From Planctomycetota bacterium (GTDB lineage Bacteria > Planctomycetota > Planctomycetia > Pirellulales > Pirellulaceae): a DNA stretch of 64,000 bases. The notes beneath the pieces were generated by a model. It ran no database searches. It was given only the letters and a program-made list of their open reading frames with translations, and was not told where the DNA came from. Shown here one piece after another: positions 8,289 through 19,230 of this stretch. Position 1 is the stretch's first letter; each line of letters starts with the position of its first letter. A program made the translations under genes and the position numbers. Where the stretch lies: contig VGZC01000004.1 of the NCBI GenBank assembly GCA_016872725.1, forward strand, positions 109,203 to 173,202. Direction: 5' to 3'.

Positions 8289-9809
8289 TCAATAGGCCTT
8301 CGCGAAGACCGCGCGCTGCGTCGCCTCTCTCCCCGTGAAGACGCATGCGCCGGGTCCGCCCGCGAGTTCCGGATTGGAAGGAAGGCACCGTACGGTTACT
8401 TTGAGGTCGGCGAGCAGCGCGTCGGTCTCGGGCGACTCGACCCAATGCGCGAGGGCGAACCCGCCGTGGATTTCGGGCCGTTCGGCATTGCGCGGCGTGA
8501 AGAATTCGCGGAACGCGTCGACCGATTCGATCGACCGCGTGTGCGCGTCCCGCATCGCGGCCGCGCGGCGCAGCAATCCATTCTGGATCTCGTCAAGCCG
8601 TTCGCCGATCGTCGCGACGAATGCCGAGCGCGGTTCGGATTGTTTTTCGGGCCGGTCGCGGCGCGCGACGAAGAGGTGGTCCGAAGCGACGTCGCGCGGT
8701 CCGACCTCGATCCGCAGCGGCACGCCCTTCTTGACGTGCTGCCAGTTCTTCTCGCCGCCGCGCAGGTCGCGATCGTCGATGAAGACGCGAACGGGAGCCT
8801 CGCCATGGCGCTGCGCGGCGATTTCCCGTTCGAGTCGACGGCAGTATTCGAGTACCGGCGTCCGGTCGTCCTCGGATCGGTAAATCGGGAGAATCACCGC
8901 GTGTTTGGGGGCCAATCGCGGAGGAACGACGAGGCCGTCGTCGTCGGCGTGCGACATGATCATCGCGCCGACCAGGCGCGTCGAGACGCCCCATGACGTC
9001 GTCCACGCGAAGTCCTCTTGGCCCTCGGCGTTTTGGAACTTGATTTCCTGGGCCCTTGAGAAATTCTGGCCGAGGAAATGCGATGTCCCGGCCTGAAGGG
9101 CCTTGCGGTCCTGCATCATCGCTTCGATGCAGAGCGTCGAAACGGCGCCCGGAAACCGCTCGCCCGCCGTCTTCTCGCCTTGGATCACGGGAATCGCCAG
9201 ATAGTCGCGCGCGAAACGCGAGTAGACGTCGAGCATCAGGCGGGTTTCCTCCCAAGCCTCCTCGGGCGTCGCATGCGCCGTGTGACCCTCCTGCCAAAGG
9301 AACTCGGCCGTGCGCAGGAACATCCGCGTCCGCAGCTCCCACCGCACCACATTGGCCCACTGGTTGATCCGGATCGGCAGGTCGCGGTACGACTGGACCC
9401 ACTTCGCGTACATCGCGCCGATGATCGTCTCGCTCGTCGGCCGCACGATCAGCGGTTCGTCGAGCGGCCCGGCGGGCCGGAGTCCTCCGTCGGGTGACGG
9501 TTCGAGCCGGTGATGGGTGACGACCGCGCATTCCTTCGCGAATCCCTCGACGTGCTTCGCCTCCTTCTCGAGGAAGCTCATCGGAATGAACAACGGAAAA
9601 TAGGCGTTCTCGTGTCCCGTTTCCTTGAACATGCGGTCGAGGGCGGCTTGCATGTTCTCCCAGATCGCGTAACCCCATGGCTTGATCACCATGCAGCCGC
9701 GCACGGGAGAGATTTCGGCCAGATCGGCCGCCTTGATGACCTGTTGGTACCACTCGGGATAGTCTTCCTCGCGAGTGGGTTGGATCGCCGTCTTCGGGGC
9801 CTTCGCCAT
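8289..9809 (-). CDS. proS: Prolyl-tRNA synthetase, archaeal/eukaryotic (short) type
   Basis: The 506-residue class II synthetase charges tRNA-Pro. It shows the ProRS N-terminus EEDYPEWYQQVIKAADLAE, a substrate loop with RPTSETIIGAMYAKW, motif 2 as RTAEFLWQEGHTAHAT, and motif 3 region WGVSTRLVGAMIM. It lacks the bacterial editing insertion and ends in Ala-Tyr, as in the archaeal/eukaryotic-type enzymes where the C-terminal Tyr is conserved. This type is scattered among bacteria and is common in several deep lineages. It is transcribed away from the HD-domain gene; the 200-base gap between them holds the control region. Confidence 0.95.
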   Translation of the reverse strand: MAKAPKTAIQPTREEDYPEWYQQVIKAADLAEISPVRGCMVIKPWGYAIWENMQAALDRMFKETGHENAYFPLFIPMSFLEKEAKHVEGFAKECAVVTHHRLEPSPDGGLRPAGPLDEPLIVRPTSETIIGAMYAKWVQSYRDLPIRINQWANVVRWELRTRMFLRTAEFLWQEGHTAHATPEEAWEETRLMLDVYSRFARDYLAIPVIQGEKTAGERFPGAVSTLCIEAMMQDRKALQAGTSHFLGQNFSRAQEIKFQNAEGQEDFAWTTSWGVSTRLVGAMIMSHADDDGLVVPPRLAPKHAVILPIYRSEDDRTPVLEYCRRLEREIAAQRHGEAPVRVFIDDRDLRGGEKNWQHVKKGVPLRIEVGPRDVASDHLFVARRDRPEKQSEPRSAFVATIGERLDEIQNGLLRRAAAMRDAHTRSIESVDAFREFFTPRNAERPEIHGGFALAHWVESPETDALLADLKVTVRCLPSNPELAGGPGACVFTGREATQRAVFAKAY

Positions 9810-9917
9810 GTCCGTTTCCCGCTGCCGCTTTCGGTTTCCCCGCGCCGCGTTCGGCGAACGAGGTCGGCGTCATTAGACGGACTGGATCGCCGTGCGACAA
9901 GGTGCCCCTCGACCCTA

Positions 9918-9946
9918 TTGCCCCATCGGGGGTGCGTTCCTAGAAT
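9918..9946 (+). promoter_or_regulatory. Probable sigma70-type promoter for the HD-domain/RNase R operon
   Basis: TTGCCC (9918-9923) and TAGAAT (9941-9946) are separated by exactly 17 bases. The -10 matches consensus at five of six positions. The predicted start of transcription, near 9953, lies almost on an in-frame GTG at 9954. Confidence 0.5.
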
Positions 9947-10016
9947 CGCCCACGTGTTCGATCCGGCTCCTTCTCTTCACGAACAGGACGTTCCCCGCGC
10001 GGAGCGGCGACTCGAT

Positions 10017-11015
10017 ATGGCTCGTCAATTCATCAATCAATTCGGGGAAGGCGAAGCGGTCGAACAGATCTTCCTTGCCTCCGAAAAACAGCTTCGAACC
10101 AACCGCGCCGGAAGGCTCTACCTGCAGGTGCGGCTTTCGGACCGTACCGGATCGATGACCGCCATGATGTGGAACGCGGGGGAGAAGGTCTACGAGAGTT
10201 TCGACAACGGCGATTTCGTGCGGGTCGGAGGCACGACCCAGGTCTACAACGGCGCGCTGCAGATGATCGCCAACCGGATTGACGTCGCCGATCGACGGTT
10301 CGTCGACGAATCCGACTTCGTCACGCTGAGTGCCGCGTGCGTCGACCGCATGGCTCGGCGGCTAGCCGAACTCCTCCGCGAGATCCAAAACGTCGCGCTG
10401 CGCGACTTGGCCGAGTGCTTCCTCGTCGACGGTCCGTTCATGGACCGCTTCGCGCAGGCGCCGGCCGCCGTGAAACACCACCACGCCTACCGCGGCGGGT
10501 TGCTCGAACACGTCGTCGGGCTTATGGAGGTCGCGGCCGCCATCGCGCCTCATTATCCGCAGATCGACGCCGGACTGCTCCGCATGGGCGTCTTCCTCCA
10601 CGATCTGGGAAAAGTCGACGAATTGGGTTTCGAGCGCGAACTTCACTACACCGACGCGGGTCAGCTCCTCGGACACATCACGCTCGGCGTCGAGATCCTC
10701 AGCCGCAAGATCGAGGAAACCGAGCGACTCTCGGGGGATCCGTTTCCGACCGACCTGGGCCTGCGGCTCAAGCACATGATCCTGAGCCATCACGGCGAGT
10801 ACGAGTTCGGAAGCCCGAAGCTCCCGATGACCCTTGAATCGCTGGTCCTCCATCAACTCGATACGCTCGACGCCAAACTCCACAGTTTCACGCAAATCGT
10901 GCGTGACGACGTGAATTCCGACAGCCGTTGGACCACGTATCAGGCGGCGCTCGGCCGCAAACTCTACAAGACGTCGAACTCGGCGCTCGAATCCCCAGTG
11001 ATCGACACCGCATGA
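10017..11015 (+). CDS. OB-fold plus HD-domain 3'-5' exoribonuclease-like protein (YhaM family)
   Basis: The 332-residue protein combines an N-terminal OB-type nucleic-acid-binding domain (residues 1-90, with LYLQVRLSDRTGSMTAMMWN) and an HD phosphohydrolase domain (KHHHAYRGGLLEHV at 153-166, catalytic HD pair at 195-196, a further HH near residue 260). This is the architecture of Bacillus YhaM, a 3'-5' exoribonuclease acting on short RNA and ssDNA. The ATG at 10017 is preferred, but an in-frame GTG at 9954 next to the predicted transcription start could give a 21-residue longer, leaderless product. Its stop overlaps the start of the RNase R gene (ATGA), so two RNA-degrading enzymes are made from one transcript. 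Confidence 0.85.
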   Translation: MARQFINQFGEGEAVEQIFLASEKQLRTNRAGRLYLQVRLSDRTGSMTAMMWNAGEKVYESFDNGDFVRVGGTTQVYNGALQMIANRIDVADRRFVDESDFVTLSAACVDRMARRLAELLREIQNVALRDLAECFLVDGPFMDRFAQAPAAVKHHHAYRGGLLEHVVGLMEVAAAIAPHYPQIDAGLLRMGVFLHDLGKVDELGFERELHYTDAGQLLGHITLGVEILSRKIEETERLSGDPFPTDLGLRLKHMILSHHGEYEFGSPKLPMTLESLVLHQLDTLDAKLHSFTQIVRDDVNSDSRWTTYQAALGRKLYKTSNSALESPVIDTA

Positions 11016-13489
11016 ACGAACGGGAATCACCGACCGACGAGCCGCTGTCCGCGCGCATCGCGCGCCACGTTCAGGCTCCGAACTACCGACCGGTCAAGCC
11101 CCGCGTCCTCACCAAACAGCTCGGACTTCCCGAAACGGCCCGCAAGGACGTGCGGCGCGCGCTGAAACAGCTCGCCCGAGAAGGGCTTGTCGCGTGGGGC
11201 CCCAAACACCTGGTGCGCGCGGCGGGGCGAGCCTCCCTTTCCGACGGGCCCGAATCGCGACCGGCCGCCGACGGCCCACTCGGCGCCGAACCGGCCGACG
11301 CGACGCCCCGCGAGGCCGCGCCGCGCGACGCGTCCCCCGTCCGGACGGGACCGGCGGAACGCGCCCCGCGCGGGAAGAAGGAACGCCGCAAGACACGGGC
11401 GGGCGACGAGCGAGACGAAACGGCGAAGCATCGAACGGGCAAGGCGATCGTCGGGACGTTCAAACGGTCGGCACGCGGATTCGGATTCGTCCGACCGCTC
11501 GACGCGCTCGGGTCGGGACGCGAAGAGGACATCTTCATCGCCGGACCCCGCTCGCTCGACGCCTCCTCGGGTGATCGCGTCCGCGTCGTTCTCACCGGGC
11601 GCGAAGGACGGTCCGAAAACCGGCGACGGGGCGAGATCGTCGAGGTGCTCGAACGGCGGAATTACCGGTTCGTCGGGACCTATCGCGAGGTCGATGGGCA
11701 GGGCGAGGTGCAGGTCGACGGCAAGGTCTTCGCGCAGGCGATACCGGTCGGCGATCCCGGCGCGAAGGGCGCGCGGCCCGACGATCAAGTCGTCATCGAG
11801 ATGGTCCGGTTTCCCCGGCACTACGATCCCGGCCAAGCGGTGATCACCGAACTGCTCGGGCCAAGGGGCGCGCCCGGCGTCGATACGCTCGCCATCCTCC
11901 GCGAATTCGATCTGCCGGGCGATTTCCCCGACGCCGCGATCCAAGTCGCCCGGGAGCAGGCCGAGGCGTTCGACGAGTCGCCCCCTTCCGATCGGATCGA
12001 CCTTTCGGGAGAGACGATCATCACGATCGACCCGCGCGACGCGCGGGATTTCGACGACGCGATCTCGCTCGTCCGACTCGACAACGGACACTGGAAGCTC
12101 GGCGTCCACATCGCCGACGTGGCGCACTTCGTGCCGCTCCATTCGGCCCTCGATGACGAAGCGAGGCGGCGCGCCACCAGCGTCTATCTTCCCGATCGGG
12201 TGATTCCCATGTTGCCCGAGCTCCTGTCAAATCACCTCGCGAGCCTCCAACCCGACCGCTTGCGTTGCACGAGGACCGTGTTCCTCGAATTCACACCCGA
12301 CGGAATCGTCGTGTCGTCCGAAATCGCGCGGTCGGTCATCGTGAGCAAACGGCGGTTCAGCTACGACGAGGTCGATCAGGTCTACACCGATCCGGGCGCG
12401 TGGCACGGCAAGCTGGCGCCCGCAATCCTCCAGTTGCTGCTCGACATGCGCGAACTCGCGATGATCGTCCGCTTTCGACGCCTCGATCAGGGAGCGATCG
12501 ATCTGAGCATGCCCGAGGTCAAGATCAACCTGGATGCCGACGGGCGGGTGGCGGGAGCTCGCGTGATCGAGAACACGGTCAGCCATCAGGTGATCGAGGA
12601 GTTCATGCTCGCCGCCAACCGGGCGGTCGCCGAGACGCTGCGCGACGCGGGCACGCTCTTCCTGCGCCGCATCCACGAGCCGCCGACGCCGATCAAGGTG
12701 CGGGCGCTCACCGATTTCGTCCGCCACTTGGGCATTCCGTGCGCGAGCCTCGAGAGCCGATTCGAGATCAAGCGCGTCGTCGCGGCCGTCAAAGGGGAAC
12801 CGCTCGAACGGGCCGTGAACTACGCCGTCCTTCGAAGTATGCAAAAGGCCGTCTACGGTCCCGACGAGACCGGCCACTACGCGCTCCATTGGGACGACTA
12901 TTGCCATTTCACGTCCCCCATCCGGCGGTATCCCGATCTCGATGTGCACCGCATGCTCGACGATCTCCAAGACGGCCGGCGACCGCGCGGCCAGCGCGGC
13001 GCGCTGAGGACGCTCGGCGAACATTGCTCGCAGCGCGAGCAGCGGGCGGAGGCGGCCGAGCGCGAACTGGTCAAACTGAAACTGCTCAACTACCTGCACG
13101 ACCGGATCGGGGAACGGATGGCCGCCGTGATCACAGGGGTCGAGGAGTTCGGCGTGTTTGCCGAGGGGATTCCGCTCCCCGCCGAGGGATTCCTCGCCGT
13201 CTCTTCGCTTGAGGACGACGTGTACCGGTTCGATCCGACGGCGCGCGCCTGGATCGGACACCGCGAAGGTCGCCGGTTGGGACTCGGCGACGTCATCACC
13301 GTCGAGGTGGCCCATGTCGATCTGGCGCGGCGCGAGCTCGATTTCCGGCTTGTCGAAACCGCGTCCACCGCCCACCGGAGGGCCGTCCGACCCGCGAAGA
13401 GGGCCGCGTCGAAACGCACACGCGGCACGGACGCGCGACGCAACGGTCCCCCGCCGCGCGGCAAGCCGTTCCGCCGAAAGAAACGATGA
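11012..13489 (+). CDS. rnr: Ribonuclease R (RNB family)
   Basis: The 825-residue 3'-5' exoribonuclease degrades structured RNA. Visible parts in order are an N-terminal helix-turn-helix-like domain (residues 15-70), a variable Ala/Pro/Arg/Glu-rich linker (70-145), a cold-shock domain (GTFKRSARGFGFV, from about 150), the RNB catalytic domain with metal-binding aspartates in DPRDARDFDDAISL (about 338-351) and GVHIADVAHFV, a C-terminal S1 domain (about 705-785) and a basic tail ending RRKKR. Start overlaps the previous stop as ATGA. The unusual feature is the long low-complexity linker between HTH and cold-shock domains. Confidence 0.93.
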   Translation: MNERESPTDEPLSARIARHVQAPNYRPVKPRVLTKQLGLPETARKDVRRALKQLAREGLVAWGPKHLVRAAGRASLSDGPESRPAADGPLGAEPADATPREAAPRDASPVRTGPAERAPRGKKERRKTRAGDERDETAKHRTGKAIVGTFKRSARGFGFVRPLDALGSGREEDIFIAGPRSLDASSGDRVRVVLTGREGRSENRRRGEIVEVLERRNYRFVGTYREVDGQGEVQVDGKVFAQAIPVGDPGAKGARPDDQVVIEMVRFPRHYDPGQAVITELLGPRGAPGVDTLAILREFDLPGDFPDAAIQVAREQAEAFDESPPSDRIDLSGETIITIDPRDARDFDDAISLVRLDNGHWKLGVHIADVAHFVPLHSALDDEARRRATSVYLPDRVIPMLPELLSNHLASLQPDRLRCTRTVFLEFTPDGIVVSSEIARSVIVSKRRFSYDEVDQVYTDPGAWHGKLAPAILQLLLDMRELAMIVRFRRLDQGAIDLSMPEVKINLDADGRVAGARVIENTVSHQVIEEFMLAANRAVAETLRDAGTLFLRRIHEPPTPIKVRALTDFVRHLGIPCASLESRFEIKRVVAAVKGEPLERAVNYAVLRSMQKAVYGPDETGHYALHWDDYCHFTSPIRRYPDLDVHRMLDDLQDGRRPRGQRGALRTLGEHCSQREQRAEAAERELVKLKLLNYLHDRIGERMAAVITGVEEFGVFAEGIPLPAEGFLAVSSLEDDVYRFDPTARAWIGHREGRRLGLGDVITVEVAHVDLARRELDFRLVETASTAHRRAVRPAKRAASKRTRGTDARRNGPPPRGKPFRRKKR

Positions 13490-13680
13490 GCGACCGTCGC
13501 GCGGCTCTCCGAGCCGCGTTGAAGGGCGAGAGGTTGGGGACAGGGGGCTCGCCTCGGAGAGGCGAGCGACGGAGGCGACTGTCGCGCGGCTCTCCGAGCC
13601 GCGTGGAAGGGCGAGAGGTTGGGGATAGGGGACTCGCCTCGGAGAGGCGAGCGACGGAGGCGACTGTCGCGCGGCTCGCG
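13490..13680. repeat. 85-bp tandem repeat, two full copies plus a partial third, with internal hairpins
   Basis: Copies occupy 13496-13580 and 13581-13665; a third begins at 13666 and stops after about 15 bases. The two copies differ at only a few positions. Each contains two perfect inverted repeats, GCGGCT/AGCCGC with 5-base loop and CTCGCCTC/GAGGCGAG with 3-base loop. The element follows the RNase R stop directly and fills most of the gap before gcvT. It resembles a REP-like intergenic element and may also terminate or protect the rnr transcript. Confidence 0.85.
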
Positions 13681-13794
13681 TCGGACCACTGGCGAACGGA
13701 CGGGCGTCGGCTAGAATGGCGCCGACGACGGGTTGCCGTCGGCCGCCGCCCGGCGGTGCTCTTTCGCATCCAGACCTGGATCGTACGGTTGACC
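13681..13794 (+). promoter_or_regulatory. Leader and possible promoter of the glycine cleavage operon
   Basis: TAGAAT at 13712-13717 is a good -10 element, but no convincing -35 lies 16-18 bases upstream. Directly after it is a 7-bp stem (GCCGACG 13721-13727 / CGTCGGC 13737-13743, 9-base loop). The leader from the predicted start to the gcvT ATG is about 70 bases, too short for a glycine riboswitch, and no riboswitch core is recognised. Confidence 0.35.
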
Positions 13795-14907
13795 ATGAGT
13801 GATTCCGCGCGCACTCCCTTGTACTCGTGGCATGTGGCGCACGGCGGCCGCATGGTCGAATTCGCCGGATGGTGGATGCCGATCCAGTTCACGTCGATCG
13901 TCGAGGAACATCGCGCGACGCGCGAACGGGCCGGACTCTTCGATATCTCGCACATGGGCCGGATCCGGTTTCGCGGAGCGTCCGCGCCCCGATTCCTCGA
14001 CCGGATGCTGACACGCCGCGTCACCGATCTGAAACCCGGCGGCATCCGCTACTCGCTCGTCACCAACGATCAGGGCGGCATCCTCGATGATGTCCTGATC
14101 TACCGTATGCTCGAACCGGCCGACGAATATCTGCTCGTCGTCAACGCGAGCAACCGGCTCAAGCTGTTGGATTGGTTCGGCGCGCGGACCGACGCGGCGG
14201 AGGATCTCGCGCGGAGCGACGAGACCGAGTCGACGGCGATGATCGCCGTCCAAGGACCCGCCGCGATCGGAATCGTGAACACATTGATCGACGCGGGTCC
14301 ATCGGTCGACTCGATGAAGTACTACGCGTCGTCCCCCGCTCGCGTCGCGGGCGTTCCCGTTTTATTGAGCCGGACGGGATACACGGGCGAGGACGGGTGC
14401 GAACTCGTCGCGCCCGCCGAGTCGGTCGAGTCGCTTTGGGCGACCCTGTTGCGGGGCGGCGAAGCGGCCGGCGCCGTGCCCGTCGGACTCGGCGCGCGGG
14501 ATACCCTCCGCCTCGAAGGCGGCATGCCGCTCTACGGACATGAACTCACCGAATCGATCAACCCGTTCGAGGCCGATCTGGCGTTCGCCGTCAACCTCGG
14601 CGGCCGAGCGTTCCCCGGGTCCAACGTGCTGGAGTCGGCGAGCGAGCGACCGACGGACCGAGTCCGCATCGGATTGACGGTCGACGGAAAACGCGTGCCC
14701 CGCGAGGGCTTTGAGGTCTTCGACGGGGATCAGCGCGTCGGCGAGGTGACGAGCGGGACGTTTTCCCCGACGTTCGAACGGCCGATCGCCATGGCCTTCG
14801 TGCGGCGATCCGCCCTGTCGCCTTCGCGCGCGTTGACCGTGGACATCCGAGGGAAACGCGAGACCGCGCGGATCACGCGGCTCCCGTTCTACCGCAGGAC
14901 TCGGTGA
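13795..14907 (+). CDS. gcvT: Glycine cleavage system aminomethyltransferase (T protein)
   Basis: The 370-residue T protein takes the aminomethyl group from the lipoyl arm of GcvH, passes a one-carbon unit to tetrahydrofolate and releases ammonia. Family marks are PLYSWHVAHGGRMVEFAGWWMP at the N-terminus, DISHMGRIRF, TNDQGGILDDVLIYR, LSRTGYTGEDGCELVAP and a C-terminal barrel with GEVTSGTFSPT. Length is normal. It is the first gene of a complete gcvT-gcvH-gcvPA-gcvPB-lipoyltransferase operon. Confidence 0.95.
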   Translation: MSDSARTPLYSWHVAHGGRMVEFAGWWMPIQFTSIVEEHRATRERAGLFDISHMGRIRFRGASAPRFLDRMLTRRVTDLKPGGIRYSLVTNDQGGILDDVLIYRMLEPADEYLLVVNASNRLKLLDWFGARTDAAEDLARSDETESTAMIAVQGPAAIGIVNTLIDAGPSVDSMKYYASSPARVAGVPVLLSRTGYTGEDGCELVAPAESVESLWATLLRGGEAAGAVPVGLGARDTLRLEGGMPLYGHELTESINPFEADLAFAVNLGGRAFPGSNVLESASERPTDRVRIGLTVDGKRVPREGFEVFDGDQRVGEVTSGTFSPTFERPIAMAFVRRSALSPSRALTVDIRGKRETARITRLPFYRRTR

Positions 14908-15003
14908 ATCGACCGCGGCCCGTTCGACCGCCGGCCCGATCGCCGACCGTGTGTTCGTGAGGTGCCGCAGTTCACATCCCTCCGCCAACCGAAAGGCCAT
15001 CCG

Positions 15004-15399
15004 GTGAAACCCGAGGAACTTCTCTACAACGAAACGCACGAATGGGCCCATATCGCGCCGTCGGGCGGAGGCAACGTCGCGACGATTGGAATCAGCGCGT
15101 TCGCCGTCGAGCAATTGACCGACATCGTGTTCCTGGAGCTCCCCGCCGTCGGTCGGACGGTCGCGGCGGGCGAGGAATTCGGAGAGGTCGAGTCGGTCAA
15201 GGCGGTCAGCCCGCTCTATAGTCCGGTCGATGGAGAGATCATCGAGGTGAATACGGACCTTCCGAACCATCTCGAACATCTCGGTTCGGATCCGTACGGC
15301 AAAGGCTGGCTCATTCGAGTCCGCCTGGGGGACGAATCGTCGCTCGCCCGCCTCCTGAAGTTCGACGCCTATCAGAAGCAATGCGCAGAAGGCCATTGA
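15004..15399 (+). CDS. gcvH: Glycine cleavage system lipoyl carrier protein (H protein)
   Basis: The GTG at 15004 is chosen because GAAAGG lies seven bases upstream and the product then begins MKPEELLYNETHEWA, matching other H proteins; an upstream ATG at 14962 would add 14 unlikely residues. The 131-residue product carries the lipoylation site EVESVKAVSPLYSP (the Lys) and the GVEIVEVN-like stretch GEIIEVNTDLPN. It shuttles the aminomethyl intermediate among the P, T and L proteins. The lipoyltransferase at the operon end is its probable modifier. Confidence 0.93.
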   Translation: MKPEELLYNETHEWAHIAPSGGGNVATIGISAFAVEQLTDIVFLELPAVGRTVAAGEEFGEVESVKAVSPLYSPVDGEIIEVNTDLPNHLEHLGSDPYGKGWLIRVRLGDESSLARLLKFDAYQKQCAEGH

Positions 15400-15438
15400 T
15401 GCGGCAACCGGCCGTCCGACTCGAATGGGATTCCCTTC

Positions 15439-16807
15439 ATGCCCTACATTCTGAACACGATTGAGGACCAGCGCGAAATGCTGCGCGCGATCGGCGCGTC
15501 GTCGATCGACGAGCTCTTTGAGTGCATTCCGCCCGAGTATCGTCTGAACCGGCCGCTCGCCATTCCTCCGGCCATGTCGGAAATGGAGCTGGCTCGTCAC
15601 ATGGCCGAGCTCGCCGCGCTCAACCGAAACGCGTCGAACTCGATCTGTTTCCTGGGCGGCGGAAGCTACGATCATTTCGTTCCGGCCGCGATCGACGCGC
15701 TGGTCGGCCGCGGCGAGTTCTACACGTCGTACACGCCGTACCAGCCCGAGGTGAGCCAGGGCAACCTGCAGGCGATGTTTGAATACCAGACGGCCGTTTG
15801 CGCGCTCACCGGACTCGACGTGTCCAACGCGAGCCTGTACGACGGGGGAAGCGCGGCGACCGAGGCCGTGTTGATGGCGATGAGCGCCACGAGCCGTCCG
15901 AATCGGGTTGTGGCGGCCGAGTCGGCGCATCCGGAATACCGGCGGATCCTGCGGACCTATTTCGCGGCGCTCGGCGCGGAACTCGTCGTCGTGCCCGCGC
16001 CCGGCGGGACGGTCGATCCGGCCGACTGGGAGCGCGCGATCGACGACCGAACGGCCTGCGCGCTCGTGCAGAGCCCGAATTTTTTTGGGTGCGTCGAGGA
16101 CGTGGCGTCGGTCGCGTCGATCGCCCACGCGCGCGGCGCGCTGTGCGTGCAGGCGTTTGATCCGATCAGCCTCGGCCTTCTCAAGCGGCCCGGCGAACTC
16201 GGCGCGGACATCGCGGTCGCCGAGGGCCAATCGCTGGGGACCCCCCTGCTCTTCGGCGGACCGTACCTCGGCGTGATGGCGTGCCGCGAACCGTTCGTCC
16301 GGCGTCTGCCCGGGCGGATCGCGGGCCAGACCGTCGATCGGCGCGGGCGTACCTGCTGGGTGTTGACCCTGCAGACGCGCGAGCAGCATATCCGTCGGGA
16401 GAAGGCGACGAGCAACATCTGCACGAACCAGGGCCTGTTCGCGCTGCGCGCGCTGATCTATCTCGCGCTGGCCGGGCGGAACGGACTGCGCGACATCGCG
16501 GCACTTTGCCTGCGCAAGAGCCGCTACGCGCTCGACCGGATCCGTTCGGACGCGAGGTTCCGCCCCGCCTTCGAACGGCCGTTTTTCAAGGAGTTCGTCG
16601 TGCGCGATGGGGAAGGTCGCGTCGCCGAGCTCCTGGCCGCCGCCGAATCCGACGGCGTTCTCGCCGGGCTCCCGCTCGGCCGTTGGTATCCCGAGCTCGA
16701 CGATTGCTTCCTGGTTTGCGTGACCGAGAAGCGGACGCGGCCCGAGATCGACCGACTCGCCTTCGCCCTGCAACGGCATTCGGAACATTCGGGAGCCGCC
16801 GCGCGCC

Positions 16808-16815
<8 letters not shown>
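15439..16815 (+). CDS. gcvPA: Glycine dehydrogenase (decarboxylating) subunit 1
   Basis: The 458-residue alpha chain of a two-subunit P protein begins MPYILNTIEDQREML and contains the FLGGGSYDHF and SQGNLQAMFEYQT segments typical of GcvPA. With GcvPB it forms the PLP enzyme that decarboxylates glycine and loads the remaining aminomethyl group on lipoyl-GcvH. The 3' end overlaps the start of gcvPB by 8 bases, so the two subunits are translated in a coupled way. Confidence 0.95.
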
Positions 16816-18252
<1,437 letters not shown>

Positions 18253-18268
<16 letters not shown>

Positions 18269-18999
18269 TCGTCCATGGTCCCGCGTCCGGCGCGTGGAAC
18301 ATGGCCGCCGACGAATGCCTGCTCGAATCGGCCCGGCACGGAGGCCCGCCATGCCTTCGTTTCTACGCATGGGAGCCCGCGACGCTTTCGCTCGGCTATT
18401 TCCAGCAAGCGAACGACCGGCGCGTCCACCCGAGCTCGGAGTCGATCCCGTGCGTTCGCCGCACCACGGGCGGCGGCGCGATCATCCACGACCACGAACT
18501 CACCTATGCGTTCGCGATCGGCGAGCCGCCGAGCGCTCGTCGGGACCGTCTGGAATTGTACAACGTCTTCCACGAGACGGCGCGCGATCTCTTGGCCGAA
18601 CACCGTGTCGCGAGCCGACTCTGGACGCCGTCGGAAGCGCGGGATGTCGAGCGTTGGGACGACCCGTTCCTCTGCTTCCTGCGCCGCGCGCCGGGGGACC
18701 TGGTGGTCGGACGGCGGAAGGTGCTCGGCAGCGCCCAGCGCCGCCGGTTCGGCGGTCTCCTGCAACACGGAAGTCTCATCTTCGGCCGATCGTCGTTCGC
18801 GCCGGAAATCGACGGACTGGCCGAGACGGCCGCCGCCTCGATCGACCCCTTCGAGTTCGCCAGCCGCTGGCAACGCGCGCTCGCCGATCGGCTTGGCCTG
18901 AGATGGTCGCGGTCCGACTTGACCTCCGAGGAACGCGAACGGATCGATCGGATCGCGCTCGGCCAGTTCGGCCATTCGGATTGGACGGGCCGTCGATGA
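18253..18999 (+). CDS. Octanoyl/lipoyl transferase (LipM/LplA family)
   Basis: The 248-residue protein has the biotin/lipoate transferase fold: RRTTGGGAIIHDHELTYAF and GRRKVLGSAQRRRFGGLLQHGSLIFG. A Cys (in FLCFLRRAP) stands just before the GRRKVLGSAQ stretch, at the place of the catalytic Cys of Bacillus LipM, and the C-terminal accessory domain of E. coli LplA is missing. These points favour a LipM-like octanoyltransferase over a lipoate ligase, though the distinction is an inference. The gene overlaps gcvPB, so its target is very probably GcvH. An earlier in-frame ATG at 18202 exists. Confidence 0.8.
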
Positions 19000-19126
19000 G
19001 CGTGACACGGTTGCCGCATGCGACGAGGAATGCATTCAATGGGGTGGACGCGGCAGCACCGCGCGAGGGGGGAGCGCCGGGGACCGGGACATCGGCCGTT
19101 TTTTCGGGATTTTCGAGACAGGACCG

Positions 19127-19156
19127 TTGCGGGACGGGGGCAAACGGATTGATAAT
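19127..19156 (+). promoter_or_regulatory. Probable promoter of the FHA gene
   Basis: TTGCGG (19127-19132) and GATAAT (19151-19156) lie 18 bases apart; the -10 matches at five of six positions. The predicted leader to the ATG at 19231 is about 68 bases. The rest of the gap after the lipoyltransferase gene includes a short T-run at 19099-19104 that may belong to a terminator. Confidence 0.5.
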
Positions 19157-19230
19157 GGCGCGTGTCCGCTTGCGACAGCGGCGGCCCGGACAAGATCGGT
19201 CACGGAGGGTACGGGATCGAAGAGGGTACT

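Noticed and set aside
13681..13794. Glycine riboswitch before gcvT
   Set aside because: The leader after the predicted start is about 70 bases, too short, and shows a single hairpin without the conserved glycine-aptamer core.
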